This document shows, piece after piece, positions 35,468 to 46,503 of a stretch of 64,000 nucleotides of DNA. A program made the translations under genes and the position numbers. The stretch lies in the NCBI GenBank assembly GCA_030680855.1, contig JAUXUN010000074.1, positions 50,616 to 114,615 of the forward strand, given 5' to 3'. Positions within the stretch are counted from its first letter, which is position 1, and each line of letters opens with the position of its first letter. Under the pieces are notes generated by a model, which worked only from the letters and a program-made list of their open reading frames with translations, did no database searches and had not been told where the DNA came from. Source of the stretch: Aestuariivirga sp. (GTDB taxonomy: Bacteria; Pseudomonadota; Alphaproteobacteria; Rhizobiales; Aestuariivirgaceae).

Positions 35468-36048
35468 GCGGCAGCTTCCGACGATTTTTCTTCCATCAGG
35501 GGGATTTCCGCAGCCTCGCTGGCGGGGCGGCGAATGATGACAACCCGCTGCTTTGGCTCGGCTGACGGCGGTGGCGCGAAGCTGGCTTTGGTTTCTTGTA
35601 CTGGCACTGGGGGCATCGGATTTTCAGGCGCCGAGACCATGATTTCTTCGTCCGGCATTGCCGCAGCCGACACGCGCTGGATCTTGAGCTTTGCGCCCTT
35701 GGGTTCGGACGGCGGGACAATGTCCACTTTGGGCGGGCTGCTCACAACTGAAAGGGCAGGTGCCGCGATGGTGGGCTCAACAAAGATTTCTTCGTCCTGC
35801 TTGAAGAATTTGAGCTGCTCGGTTTTCAGGGCAGGGGCTGGCTCAGTGCCTTTGGGGGGCGGCAAAAAGCTGGAATTGGTGATGGAACCTTCGAGTTTCT
35901 TGAGGATTTCGAGAATGGCCAGGGTTTCGGCCGAGCGCTGACGCCGGGCATATTCCTCGAGAAACCAGCGTCCCCGTTGGGTTTCCAGGACGGCTGCTTC
36001 CAGACTTTCGAAACTTTCGTTCCGGTAACCTTCACCTTGCACTGACAT
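35464..36048 (-). CDS. Conserved hypothetical protein with proline-rich tail
   Basis: A 194-residue protein starting MSVQGEGYRNESFESLEAAV. The first 60 residues are a predicted helical module (ETQRGRWFLEEYARRQRSAET, ILEILKKLE) of a kind I recall at the start of several alphaproteobacterial hypothetical proteins, where GRWFL-EYARR is conserved. The remaining 130 residues are rich in Pro, Ala, Glu and Lys and probably disordered. No enzyme motif, signal or membrane segment is visible. The stop overlaps that of the threonine dehydratase gene. I cannot assign a function; protein-protein interaction is the best guess. Confidence 0.7.
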   Translation of the reverse strand: MSVQGEGYRNESFESLEAAVLETQRGRWFLEEYARRQRSAETLAILEILKKLEGSITNSSFLPPPKGTEPAPALKTEQLKFFKQDEEIFVEPTIAAPALSVVSSPPKVDIVPPSEPKGAKLKIQRVSAAAMPDEEIMVSAPENPMPPVPVQETKASFAPPPSAEPKQRVVIIRRPASEAAEIPLMEEKSSEAAA

Positions 36049-36252
36049 ACCCGAACTCCACAAACTCTCATTCGCCCCGCAACAGGCGCAGGTCTTACCA
36101 ACGCCAAGTATCGTGGAAAGTGGTGAAGTTTTGGTTTATTTAGCTCTGCAAGGAATCATGCCGGCAGGGACATTCGGCCGTCGATTTTCAGTATTTTGGG
36201 CATTTTCACGATTGGCGCCGACATGGATTTGCCGCCTTTGCCCTGAGGCGGG

Positions 36253-37233
36253 TCAGCCCCAAAGTTCTGGCTCCGGCGGGTACATAAGGCTGCCATCGAA
36301 GCTAATCCCGGGGTTGCGGTCGCGGGCCAGAAGCAAGGGGCCGTCGAGATCAATGACCTGGGCAAACTGAGCCACAAGCATGGCAGGCGCCATGGCAAGG
36401 GAGGTTGCAATCATGCAGCCAACCATGATCTTGAAATTTAATTCCCTGGCGGAGTGGGCAAGAGCAAGCGCTTCGGTCAATCCGCCGGTCTTGTCGAGCT
36501 TGATGTTGATGGCATCGTATTTGCCGACCAGCTTGTGCAGGTTGCGGCGGTCATGGGCCGACTCGTCAGCACAAATCGGGACATCATGGGTGATGCTAAG
36601 CAGCGCCTCATCATCGGCCACGGGCAGCGGCTGCTCAACGAGTTCAACACCTACGGCGGCACAGGCTTTCAGAAGTTGCGGAAGATCGCCCGGAGTCCAG
36701 CCCTCGTTAGCATCGATGATGAGGCGGCTGGCTGGCGCTGCAGCACGGATCAGACGCAGGCGCTCAACGTCGCCTTCGCCGCCGAGCTTGAGTTTGAGCA
36801 GGGGGCGGTGGCTTGCTTCGGCTGCGGCCCTGGCCATGGCTTCCGGCGTATCGAGGCTCAAGGTGTAGGCCGTCACCATCGGGCGCGGCTGTTGCAGCAG
36901 CGCCAGTTGCCAGACGGGCTTTCCGGCGCGTTTGGCCTCCAAGTCCCAGAGGGCGCAATCCAGGGCGTTTTGCGCGGCCCGCGGCTTCACAAGTTGTGGC
37001 ACATCGGCGTGCGAGAAACCGGCCTCAATTCCGGCGCGGGCCGCTTCGAGGCTGGCCACGACGCCTTCGACGGTTTCGCTGTAGCGGGGATAGGGCACGC
37101 ATTCACCGCGGCCCCGGTGGCCCTCTTCTTCAAGGGTGACGACTACAACGTCCGCCGCTGTCTTGCTGCCGCGCGAGATCGTGAAACTTCCGGCGATGGG
37201 CCAGCTCTCTTGAGCGATTGTAAGAGCAGGCAT
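36253..37233 (-). CDS. Dipeptide epimerase (L-Ala-D/L-Glu epimerase type)
   Basis: A 326-residue enolase-superfamily enzyme. The barrel motifs are all present: KLKLGG (catalytic Lys pair K-x-K), IDANEGW, VEQPL, CADES and NIKLDKTGG with the opposite-face Lys. These match Ala-Glu epimerases, which act on peptides released during peptidoglycan recycling. It lies 8 bases after the giant GPR-like gene on the same strand, so wall recycling and polar growth genes may share a transcript. Other dipeptide specificities cannot be excluded. Confidence 0.87.
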   Translation of the reverse strand: MPALTIAQESWPIAGSFTISRGSKTAADVVVVTLEEEGHRGRGECVPYPRYSETVEGVVASLEAARAGIEAGFSHADVPQLVKPRAAQNALDCALWDLEAKRAGKPVWQLALLQQPRPMVTAYTLSLDTPEAMARAAAEASHRPLLKLKLGGEGDVERLRLIRAAAPASRLIIDANEGWTPGDLPQLLKACAAVGVELVEQPLPVADDEALLSITHDVPICADESAHDRRNLHKLVGKYDAINIKLDKTGGLTEALALAHSARELNFKIMVGCMIATSLAMAPAMLVAQFAQVIDLDGPLLLARDRNPGISFDGSLMYPPEPELWG

Positions 37234-37241
37234 CTGCCGCG

Positions 37242-40200
37242 TCAGCTTGGCGAAATGCGGCCGCAGGCTTCCGCCAGCATTACATAGATCTTGCCGGACT
37301 CCGACATGAGGCAGGCTTCGACCATCTGATTGCCCTGCGGCGCTTCGGACACCGTATCAAGCAGGCGTTCGAAGAGCTTGACGTAGTTATCCACCTGGTT
37401 GCGCGTGGGCCGGTTGTTTTCATAGCGCATGGCGATGTTTTTTTGCAGGCGCTTGCCGCGGCCCTCATAAAGGCGCTGGGTATAAACATGCCGCTCATTC
37501 TTGTTGTAGCGCTTCTCGAGTTCCGCCGGCAGGCCATCCTCAAGCACGTCAACGATATCGCGCGCAACGCTGTTCAGCTCCTGGGTCAGGCTTTCGACTT
37601 CGCGGGGAACGCCGTTGCCTTCCGCCGCTTTCTTGGCCTGGGACTTGCCCGGGCTTTCGATTGCCGCATCACGCCATGAGGTCGAGGCTCCCTTGTTTTC
37701 AAGCCGCTCCATGGCTTTTTTCAGGGCGCCTGACGTTCCGGATTGTGGAGCAAGGAACGTAGCGCCCTCAGATTTTCCCGGGCTGGGATCTCTCGTACTT
37801 CGCTGCGGCGCGTAGCCGGTGCCGGGGCCAGAGAGGTCGGTCATGCCGGTCTGGCGCTTGACGACATCAGCCAGCGTATTCAAAGCGGCAATCTGGTCGG
37901 CCACAACCTTGCGCATGGCATCGGCGTTGGTGCGGGTTTCTTCCGGCAGGTCAACGATGGCCCGCTTCAAATCGCTGCGCGCGCTGTCGATATCCTTGAC
38001 CACCTGCTGGGCCGTCATGCGCATGTCCTGGGCTGTCTGCTGGAAGTCGCTGGCGGTGGAGGAAAGCATTTCATTCATGGAAGCCATGGCGCGCTCGTGC
38101 TGCTCACGCAGCACACGCGAGGCCTGGGTGATCTGCCCGCCGGAACTTGCCTCCATCTTGCGGATTTCCTGCTCAAGATTTCCGACGGCAACATTAGTCT
38201 GATCGGCGATGATGCGGCTGATGTCCTTGGCGCGGGCTTCGGCTGTCACCAATGAATCCTCGATGAGGGTCATGTAGCTGGTCATCACCGCGTCGATTTC
38301 CTGGGCGCGCTTGGACGCGTCGTCGATCAGGCTGTCGAGAGCGACCTTGCGGCTGAGAAGAACGGTTTCCATTTCGCCGTTGAACTTGTCGATGGACTTT
38401 TCAACGAGAACCGAAACATCCTCAAGGCGGTCCGAAATGCGGCTGCCGGTCATTTCCAGCTTGCCGGTGAGCTGCATGGAAATGCTTTCCAAACGGTCGT
38501 CGATGGACGACGCGGCGGTTGAAAGCTGGTCGGCGAGATAAGTATTGGCGGTTTCAACATGCTTTGAGAACTTGCGGTGGGCTTCCGAAAGCTGGCTGTT
38601 GGTTGCCGAGGTGGCGCTGTCGAATTCCTTGACCGCCTTGTCGATGCGACCGACAAGCAGGCCGGTTTCCTGTTCAAAGCGCCCGCTGATCTGCAGCGTG
38701 GTCTGGCCCAAGCCTTCGGAGAATGCCTCGCTGGCCTTGCCGAGGTCGGAGATCATCTGGCTGCTGGCGGTATCGAGAATTTCAGCAAACTTGGCGCCAG
38801 TGCCGGAAATGCGGCCGGAAATGTCACCGGTGACCTTTTCGAGGATTTCGGTGGCGATGTCGAAGCGCGTGCCGAGTTCGCGGGCGGTTGAGTCAATGCG
38901 CGTGAACATGGAATTTCCGGCGCTGGCCAGTTGCTCGGCAACCTCGGCAGAGGTTTTTTCCAGGCGCTGGGTCATGACAACGTTTGCATCCTGCACCTGG
39001 CGGGCCACGCGCACCGCCGTGTCGGCGAAGGTATTGGTCACCTCGGTGGAGGTCTGATCCAACTGATCGCTCATCATCTTGGTGTTGGCGGTGAACAGGG
39101 CAGTCAACTCGGTAGAAGCCTGGTCAAGCTGCGCGCCGATCCGCTCTTCGGTGGTTTCCAGAAGCGTGTTGAGCTGGGTGGACGACGTGTCGAGTTTCCG
39201 GGTGAGATTTTCGGTAACGCTGGCGACCTTGCCGGTGATCGACAGGGACGTATCATCCAGACGGGCAAAGAGCTGTCCGGCCGTATCGTCCATTTTCGAG
39301 GTGATCTGGCTGGAGGTCTCAGAGAGGAAATTAAACATGTCTTCGCGGGCGCCGCCCATTTTCTGGATGAACTCGCCGGACACCCCGATCATCTTGTCGG
39401 TCACCAGGCCGCTGGAAATCTCGATGTTCTGGGCCAGGGCAATTCCTGAATCCTGCATCTGGCGGGAGACGATGTCAGAGGTTTCCTTGAGGTGGGACGA
39501 AATGGTGCCGCTAGTTGTCACCAGCAGGTCATTGATGCTTGAGCCGGTTGACTGCAATTGACCGACAACGCCGGTGCCTGCGAGCTCAATGCGGGAGTGA
39601 ACATAGCTGGTCGCTTCCTCAATTTTGCTTGCGACAGAAGAGGCGGTTTCACCGAGCTTGCTGGTGACGTGCTCGCTTTGCGCGTCGATGGCATCAAATA
39701 CGCGCAGGGCATTGTTCTCAATGGTCGTTCCAAGGGCATTGGCGCGGCTGTCGAGATTGCCATAGAGCTTCGAAGCGGTTTCCTCGATGTGGCTGTTCAC
39801 ATAGTTTGCCTGCAGGTCGAGGCGGTCGAACACTCCGGTTGAGGTTTCGTCCAGTTTCAAATTAATCTGCGTGGCCTTCTGGCCGATTTCGCTGAAGAGG
39901 CGGTTGGTGGTCTCTTCCACCTTGCCGGCGAGGCCCGAGCCTGCGGCGTTCAATTGGGTGAAGAGCTGGTTCGCCGTCTCGTCCAATCCCGTGAGGAACT
40001 CGGCGTTGGTGGTCGATAAGCGATCCGACAATTTCTGAGTCGCCCCTTCGACGCCGACAACGATTTGCGATGCGGCCTGATCCAGGTAACCCTTGAGGTC
40101 GCCATGGGTGCGGGCCACCTTGTCCATGTAATCCTTGGCGACATTCTGCAGCCCTTGATCGACGCGGCCACGGCTCAGTTCGATCTGCTGGGCGGCATCG

Positions 40201-41345
40201 ATGCCGGAGCGCTCGATGAGCGAAGCCACTTCGCTTGAAGTTGCCTTCAGATGATAGGTGATGTTTCCGCTGGAGCTCTGCACCACATCGGACATTTCGG
40301 CGGTGAGGGCCTTGATCTGGTCCATGCTTTGCACCAGCAAGTGCGTGACATTGGTTTCCATGCCCTGCACATTCCGGCCAAAGTTCGTGGTTTCGGCATT
40401 GAGATGGCCGGCGGCGGAAGACAGGGTTTGTATCTGGTCCTGCAGATGCTGCGAGAAGGTGCGCAACTCGCCAACAAGCATGCCGGACATGCGTTCCATT
40501 TGCGTTGTCTGGCCGCCGATTTCATTGCCGGCAACGGTGGCGCGGGTGGAGACCTCATCAATGGTGCGGGCGAGTTCGGTGGTGGAGTTCTTGAGGCCCT
40601 GTTCAAACCGGACAAGGGTGGATTGGGCGCTGTTGACCACGCTATCAAGATTCTGCGTGTTGATTTCAAGGCGCGCCAGCAGCGGGGCCGATTCATTGCC
40701 CACCACGAGCGATGCCTGGTGCAGGGCTGAGCGCTGGTTTTCCAGGCCGGTCACCAGGGTGCGGATGCGGTCCTCGTTGCCACCGAAAGCACGCTCGATG
40801 GCTGATATTTCCTTGTGGACAATTTCCTCGAGAACCGTGGCGCGCTGGACGGCGTGTTCAACGCCGCCCACCAGAAGATCAACTTCCGAACGCACTGCCT
40901 GGGCAATGGAGGTAAGACCTTCAGTTGCAATGTCCTGGGGCCGGATCAGGCGCATGGCCGATTGCATCAGGACTTCTGAAACATGGCGCAATTGCTGGGC
41001 GCGCGAATAGAAATAGGCCATGATCCCCATGATGATGACCGGAAAAACCAGCAAGGCCACCGAGGCCACGAGTTGCGGCAGGGCCTGTTCGGCAATCACG
41101 GGTGAATAGGCCATGAACCAAACGAATACCCAGGCGAGGATAGCCGGTACGGCAATGTAGTAGGCCATATTGGACGGCTGGCGATGCAGCCTGGCCATCA
41201 TCATGCTGGTGCCGGGGTCATTTTCGTTGGCGGGGCGACCGCGCAAAGGGGCTGCCTCCAGGGACGGGCTACGTCTTAATTCCGCCTGCCGTTCAGCCGC
41301 ACGCTTGTCCCTGCTGCGCCGCGTTTCCACCGTGTTACTTGCCAT
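37242..41345 (-). CDS. Giant membrane-anchored coiled-coil protein, growth pole ring (GPR)-like
   Basis: A protein of about 1367 residues. The N-terminus is basic (MASNTVETRRSRDKRAAERQ), followed by two membrane helices near 62-80 and 90-112. From about 130 to 1170 it is a nearly uninterrupted helical array of irregular repeats with the pattern T-S-x-x-I-x-x-x-L-E-T-x, rich in Ser, Thr, Gln and Leu. A less regular tail ends with a folded C-terminal segment. Size, topology and apolipoprotein-like repeats match the Agrobacterium growth pole ring protein, which organises unipolar peptidoglycan growth; sequence identity could not be tested. Start at 41345 or 41360 is uncertain. Confidence 0.75.
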   Translation of the reverse strand: MASNTVETRRSRDKRAAERQAELRRSPSLEAAPLRGRPANENDPGTSMMMARLHRQPSNMAYYIAVPAILAWVFVWFMAYSPVIAEQALPQLVASVALLVFPVIIMGIMAYFYSRAQQLRHVSEVLMQSAMRLIRPQDIATEGLTSIAQAVRSEVDLLVGGVEHAVQRATVLEEIVHKEISAIERAFGGNEDRIRTLVTGLENQRSALHQASLVVGNESAPLLARLEINTQNLDSVVNSAQSTLVRFEQGLKNSTTELARTIDEVSTRATVAGNEIGGQTTQMERMSGMLVGELRTFSQHLQDQIQTLSSAAGHLNAETTNFGRNVQGMETNVTHLLVQSMDQIKALTAEMSDVVQSSSGNITYHLKATSSEVASLIERSGIDAAQQIELSRGRVDQGLQNVAKDYMDKVARTHGDLKGYLDQAASQIVVGVEGATQKLSDRLSTTNAEFLTGLDETANQLFTQLNAAGSGLAGKVEETTNRLFSEIGQKATQINLKLDETSTGVFDRLDLQANYVNSHIEETASKLYGNLDSRANALGTTIENNALRVFDAIDAQSEHVTSKLGETASSVASKIEEATSYVHSRIELAGTGVVGQLQSTGSSINDLLVTTSGTISSHLKETSDIVSRQMQDSGIALAQNIEISSGLVTDKMIGVSGEFIQKMGGAREDMFNFLSETSSQITSKMDDTAGQLFARLDDTSLSITGKVASVTENLTRKLDTSSTQLNTLLETTEERIGAQLDQASTELTALFTANTKMMSDQLDQTSTEVTNTFADTAVRVARQVQDANVVMTQRLEKTSAEVAEQLASAGNSMFTRIDSTARELGTRFDIATEILEKVTGDISGRISGTGAKFAEILDTASSQMISDLGKASEAFSEGLGQTTLQISGRFEQETGLLVGRIDKAVKEFDSATSATNSQLSEAHRKFSKHVETANTYLADQLSTAASSIDDRLESISMQLTGKLEMTGSRISDRLEDVSVLVEKSIDKFNGEMETVLLSRKVALDSLIDDASKRAQEIDAVMTSYMTLIEDSLVTAEARAKDISRIIADQTNVAVGNLEQEIRKMEASSGGQITQASRVLREQHERAMASMNEMLSSTASDFQQTAQDMRMTAQQVVKDIDSARSDLKRAIVDLPEETRTNADAMRKVVADQIAALNTLADVVKRQTGMTDLSGPGTGYAPQRSTRDPSPGKSEGATFLAPQSGTSGALKKAMERLENKGASTSWRDAAIESPGKSQAKKAAEGNGVPREVESLTQELNSVARDIVDVLEDGLPAELEKRYNKNERHVYTQRLYEGRGKRLQKNIAMRYENNRPTRNQVDNYVKLFERLLDTVSEAPQGNQMVEACLMSESGKIYVMLAEACGRISPS

Positions 41346-41360
41346 ACGATTTACCCACAT

Positions 41361-41663
41361 TCTTAACTTTAATTTCCAACAGCCTTTTGGGCTGCCGGAA
41401 AACGCTTGATTTGATGAAAGAATCTGCGTTTCCGATGCAGACCGGCCCCTTCCATCGCTCCCGCCAAGACTCTTACCTTAACCTATTGGTAACCATGATA
41501 GAACCTGTTCTGGGGCTGTCCGCAAGTATAATTAATGGTTTGGTTAAAATTATAGATCGAATTGAAAGGATTCAGAAAACTGCCCATTTACGCTCGCGCC
41601 CTATAACTTTCCACGAGTTTGGGGCCATTTCAGGTGTTCCAAAATGAAGCAGGGACAGGCGAC
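41361..41663. other. Intergenic region between the divergent GPR-like and Hpt genes
   Basis: About 300 bases with no gene. It must carry promoters for both sides. I see a near-consensus CtrA box, TTAA-N7-GTAA, at 41478-41492, and AT-rich stretches at 41530-41560 that could be -10 regions. A small hairpin CAGCC-TTTT-GGCTG lies close to the GPR-like start. Confidence 0.4.
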
Positions 41664-42035
41664 GTGGCGCAAGTGGCAGGAAGCAAATCTGGGCGCAAAA
41701 AAACGGCCTCCGTTATTTTCGACAGGGCCCATCTCGCCCAGTACACCATGGACAGTCCGGAGCTTGAGCGCGAGATCATCAGCCTGTTCGTGGCGCAATT
41801 GCCGGCGATCCTAGACCGTCTGCAGAGTGTCGATTCGAGTGCCGACTGGCGCATTGCGACGCATACGCTGAAGGGATCAGCTCTCGCCGTTGGCGCATAT
41901 AAAATCGGCGAGCTGGCCAAAAAACTGGAGCCGGTCAACAGCCCAGAACAGGATGCCAAGCGTAAAAAACTTCTGTCCGGACTGGCACGTGCGGTCGATG
42001 AATTTGATGAAATGGCGCGGCAGCTTTACCCCTAG
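41664..42035 (+). CDS. Histidine phosphotransfer (Hpt) domain protein
   Basis: A 123-residue, single-domain Hpt protein: a four-helix bundle with the phospho-accepting His67 in ATHTLKGSALAVGA. The rest, FDRAHLAQYTMDSPELEREIISLF and the C-terminal helix, is typical. I chose the GTG at 41664, since the frame's only upstream ATG (41619) has no ribosome site and adds non-homologous residues. It would relay phosphate between a hybrid histidine kinase and a response regulator; neither partner is adjacent. The CtrA-like box upstream hints at cell-cycle control (inference). Confidence 0.82.
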   Translation: MAQVAGSKSGRKKTASVIFDRAHLAQYTMDSPELEREIISLFVAQLPAILDRLQSVDSSADWRIATHTLKGSALAVGAYKIGELAKKLEPVNSPEQDAKRKKLLSGLARAVDEFDEMARQLYP

Positions 42036-42118
42036 TTCAAGCGCCGGCCTGCTTGCCTTTCCATTCTTTATATCCTATGTAGCGTTCGGTAAAACGAACA
42101 CGAGTTTATGGGCGCGAC

Positions 42119-43485
<1,367 letters not shown>

Positions 43486-43486
43486 A

Positions 43487-45283
43487 TCAGGGCAAAGCCT
43501 TTCCGCGGCGCAATCGCTTGCGCTCCAGATCCAATTCCATCTTGCGGTTGGGACGGCCGAGAAGTTTGCGGAATGTATCGCGGCGCTCATGAACCGAGGC
43601 GATGACCAATCCCATGGGAATGCCAGCTTCCACGAGCAGCGACTCGCCGAGTTGCAGGCTTGATTCGATGGTTTCGGGCACCGCTTCGGTTACACCTGCC
43701 GTGTAAAGCCGCATGGCATGGCGCTCATCCCTGGCGCGGGCAATGATCTTGAGGCCGGCGCTTTCGGCGCGCGCGGCTCGCGCCACATCATCAACGCGGA
43801 CCGGATTGTCCATGGTGATGGCAATGGCCTTGGCATCTGCCAACCCGCATTTTTTCAGGAACTCGATGTTGGCGGCATCGCCATAGTAGACCGGAAATCC
43901 GGCCCGGCGCTCGCGGGTCACCAGGGCTGCGTCTGCATCCACGGCGATATAGGGGATTTTATGTTCGTCAAGCATGGAGCCGATGAGATGGCCAACGCGG
44001 CCGAAGCCGGCGACGATGATGCGGGGCTGATCATCCTCGGGGGGCGCTTCCAGCGTTTCAGGCGAATTTCCCTGGAGCCTTTTTGACCTTTTGACGAGTT
44101 GCTTGCCCAGAATTGCCAGCAATGGGATGGCTGCCATGGTAAGTGACACAATCAGCAACAGCTTGCTGAACATGGCTCGGTCGAGAATGCCCGTGGCGGC
44201 GGCGGAACTCAATATGACAAAGGCAAATTCGCCACAGGGGCCGAGCAGCAATGCGGTTTCAAGTGCCGCGGCGTGGTTGACCCTCATGGCGCGGGCAAAG
44301 AGATAGGTGACCGCTGTTTTCGAAACGATAATGGCAATTGCCATGGCAACAATTTGAACCGGGGATTCGACGACACCATCAAGGTCGATGCCAAGGCCCA
44401 CCAGGAGGAAGAAAGCGCCCAGCAACAGACCTTTGAATGGCTCGATGACGGCTTCAATGGCGCGGCGATATTCGGTTTCGGCCAATGTCAGCCCTGCGAT
44501 GAATGCGCCAAGCGCCATGGAGAGGCCGGCATAGTTTGCGAGCACACCGGTGCCTACCGCAATGAGCAGGACAGCGGCCATGAAAAGGTCAGAACTGTTG
44601 ATGCCCGCGACCAGCCGCAGCAACGGCCGCAGCGCGAAACGGCCGACACCGATGATCAGGGCAACCGCCAATAGAGCTTGAGCAAGCGCTATTGCGACGC
44701 CCTGCAAAACGGGGCCGGAACTTTCATGACCCAATATGCCCACCATCAACAGGATGGGGATTACGGCCAGATCCTGAAACAGCAGGATGGCAAAGCTGGT
44801 TCGGCCGGACTGGGAGCCAAGCCGCTTATCAATGGAATAGATCTGAACGACGATGGCAGTCGATGACAGCGAAAGGGCCGTGCCGATAACGAGCGATTGG
44901 GCGGGCGTGAAGTCCAATGCAAAGGCTGCCAGCGAGACGAGCGCCGTGGTAAACACCACCTGCAGGCTGCCGAGACCGAAAACCAGGCGCTTCATGGTGA
45001 CCAATCGTTCGAAGGAAAGTTCCAAGCCGATTAGGAAGAGCAGGAACACAACGCCCAGTTCGCCAAGCGAGGAAACCGCCTCCTCATCAGTTATGACCAA
45101 GGCTTGGAGAAATGGAAACGCCGAGGTGAAGGAGCCCAGAACATCGCGGCTGAGAAGAAATCCGACCAGCAGAAAACCCAATATTGAACTGACGCCAAGG
45201 CGCACGAAGAGGGGGATGACCAATCCGGCTGCGCCAAGTATGATCAGGAATTCCCGATATTGCCCTATGCCTGCTGTTTCCAT
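43487..45283 (-). CDS. CPA2-family cation:proton antiporter with TrkA-N domain (KefB-like)
   Basis: A 598-residue inner-membrane protein. About twelve membrane helices (residues 10-385) form the Na/H-exchanger domain, with GVVFLLFLIGLELSFERL and LSLSSTAIVVQI as landmarks. The cytoplasmic TrkA-N domain follows (RIIVAGFGRVGHLIGSML, then YIAVDADAALV), binding NAD(H). This is the KefB/KefC layout for potassium efflux under electrophile stress. I start at METAGIGQYREF (45283); 17 more codons are open upstream. Convergent with the reductase gene by one base. Confidence 0.9.
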   Translation of the reverse strand: METAGIGQYREFLIILGAAGLVIPLFVRLGVSSILGFLLVGFLLSRDVLGSFTSAFPFLQALVITDEEAVSSLGELGVVFLLFLIGLELSFERLVTMKRLVFGLGSLQVVFTTALVSLAAFALDFTPAQSLVIGTALSLSSTAIVVQIYSIDKRLGSQSGRTSFAILLFQDLAVIPILLMVGILGHESSGPVLQGVAIALAQALLAVALIIGVGRFALRPLLRLVAGINSSDLFMAAVLLIAVGTGVLANYAGLSMALGAFIAGLTLAETEYRRAIEAVIEPFKGLLLGAFFLLVGLGIDLDGVVESPVQIVAMAIAIIVSKTAVTYLFARAMRVNHAAALETALLLGPCGEFAFVILSSAAATGILDRAMFSKLLLIVSLTMAAIPLLAILGKQLVKRSKRLQGNSPETLEAPPEDDQPRIIVAGFGRVGHLIGSMLDEHKIPYIAVDADAALVTRERRAGFPVYYGDAANIEFLKKCGLADAKAIAITMDNPVRVDDVARAARAESAGLKIIARARDERHAMRLYTAGVTEAVPETIESSLQLGESLLVEAGIPMGLVIASVHERRDTFRKLLGRPNRKMELDLERKRLRRGKALP

Positions 45284-45369
45284 GGACCCCGTGCACCGCT
45301 TTCGCCATAGTGTTGCAAGAGACCGGATTTGCAAAGCAAAAAGTTACAGTTGCAGAGGGGAGAAAATTC

Positions 45370-46458
45370 ATGGCTGATGTGAAGCGGGGGCGGGACTGGG
45401 GACTGCCATTTGCTGGAACGCCGGGACCGTTCAATGCGATTACCGATGTGGCCGGAATTGAGGTCGGCACGACGACGCTGATCAGCGGTGATGGGCCACT
45501 CGTGGTGGGCAAGGGGCCAGTGCGCACGGGCGTTACGGCCGTTCTGCCGCGCGGCCGCGCCAAGGCCCATATTCCCTGTGCCGCCGGATATTATTCGCTC
45601 AACGGCAATGGGGAGATGACTGGGACGGTGTGGATCGAAGAGTCGGGCGAATTGCAGACGCCTATCACCATCACCAATACAAATTCCTGCGGGGTTACGC
45701 GGGACGCAACGATCCGCTGGATGGTGGCGAATAAAATCGGCATCGGCCAGGATTGGGGATTGCCGGTTGCGGCGGAGACCTATGACGGCGATTTGAATGA
45801 CATCAACGGATTCCATGTGACCGCTGAACAAACCATCGCAGCGCTGGATGCGGCGCGGGGAGGGGCTGTTGAAATGGGAAGTGTCGGCGGTGGCACGGGG
45901 ATGATCTGCTACGATTTCAAGGCGGGGAACGGTTCGTCGTCGCGCGTCATCATGATCGACGGCAGACCTTACACGGTTGGAGTTTTCGTTCAGGCGAATT
46001 TCGGGGCGCGAGAACAGATCATGGTTTTGGGCGTTCCGGTCGGGCCGCATATCAAGACAGAAATGCTGCGCGGCAAGGACCAGGGCTCGGTGATTGCCAT
46101 TGTCGCGACCGACGCTCCACTGCAGCCCCACCAATTAAAGCGTCTGGCAAGGCGGGTTCCCATGGGGCTGGCGCGGACGGGCACCTTTGGCACCAATAGT
46201 TCCGGTGACATTTTCCTGGCCTTCTCAACGGCAAATGAAGAGGCCTATGAAAGCGGCCGGGCAAAGCTCCGCAATGCCGCCTTCCTGCGCAATGACGCCA
46301 TTGATCCTGTTTTCAATGCGGTCGTGGAAGCAACCGAAGAAGCGGTGATTGATTCCATGGTCTGCAACAAGACCATGGTGGGCCGGGACGGAAATACCTC
46401 CCATGCGCTGCCGCTTGACCAAGTGATGGTGCTGATGAAAAAACATGGCCGCGCCTGA
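45370..46458 (+). CDS. P1-family peptidase (DmpA/BapA-type beta-aminopeptidase)
   Basis: A 362-residue Ntn-type hydrolase. The precursor is expected to cut itself before Ser240 in the block QG-SVIAIVATDAP, giving a large alpha chain and a smaller beta chain whose new N-terminal Ser is the nucleophile, as in DmpA. The N-terminus GTPGPFNAITDVAGIEVG and TNTNSCGVTRDATI are family hallmarks. RBS GAGGGGAG lies before the ATG at 45370. A decayed copy of its last 60 codons sits beyond the next gene, at 48388-48573. No signal peptide is visible. Confidence 0.92.
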   Translation: MADVKRGRDWGLPFAGTPGPFNAITDVAGIEVGTTTLISGDGPLVVGKGPVRTGVTAVLPRGRAKAHIPCAAGYYSLNGNGEMTGTVWIEESGELQTPITITNTNSCGVTRDATIRWMVANKIGIGQDWGLPVAAETYDGDLNDINGFHVTAEQTIAALDAARGGAVEMGSVGGGTGMICYDFKAGNGSSSRVIMIDGRPYTVGVFVQANFGAREQIMVLGVPVGPHIKTEMLRGKDQGSVIAIVATDAPLQPHQLKRLARRVPMGLARTGTFGTNSSGDIFLAFSTANEEAYESGRAKLRNAAFLRNDAIDPVFNAVVEATEEAVIDSMVCNKTMVGRDGNTSHALPLDQVMVLMKKHGRA

Positions 46459-46503
46459 GGTCTGCTGGCAGGTACATTAGTCGCAGCCTACAGGGCATCC
46501 CTG

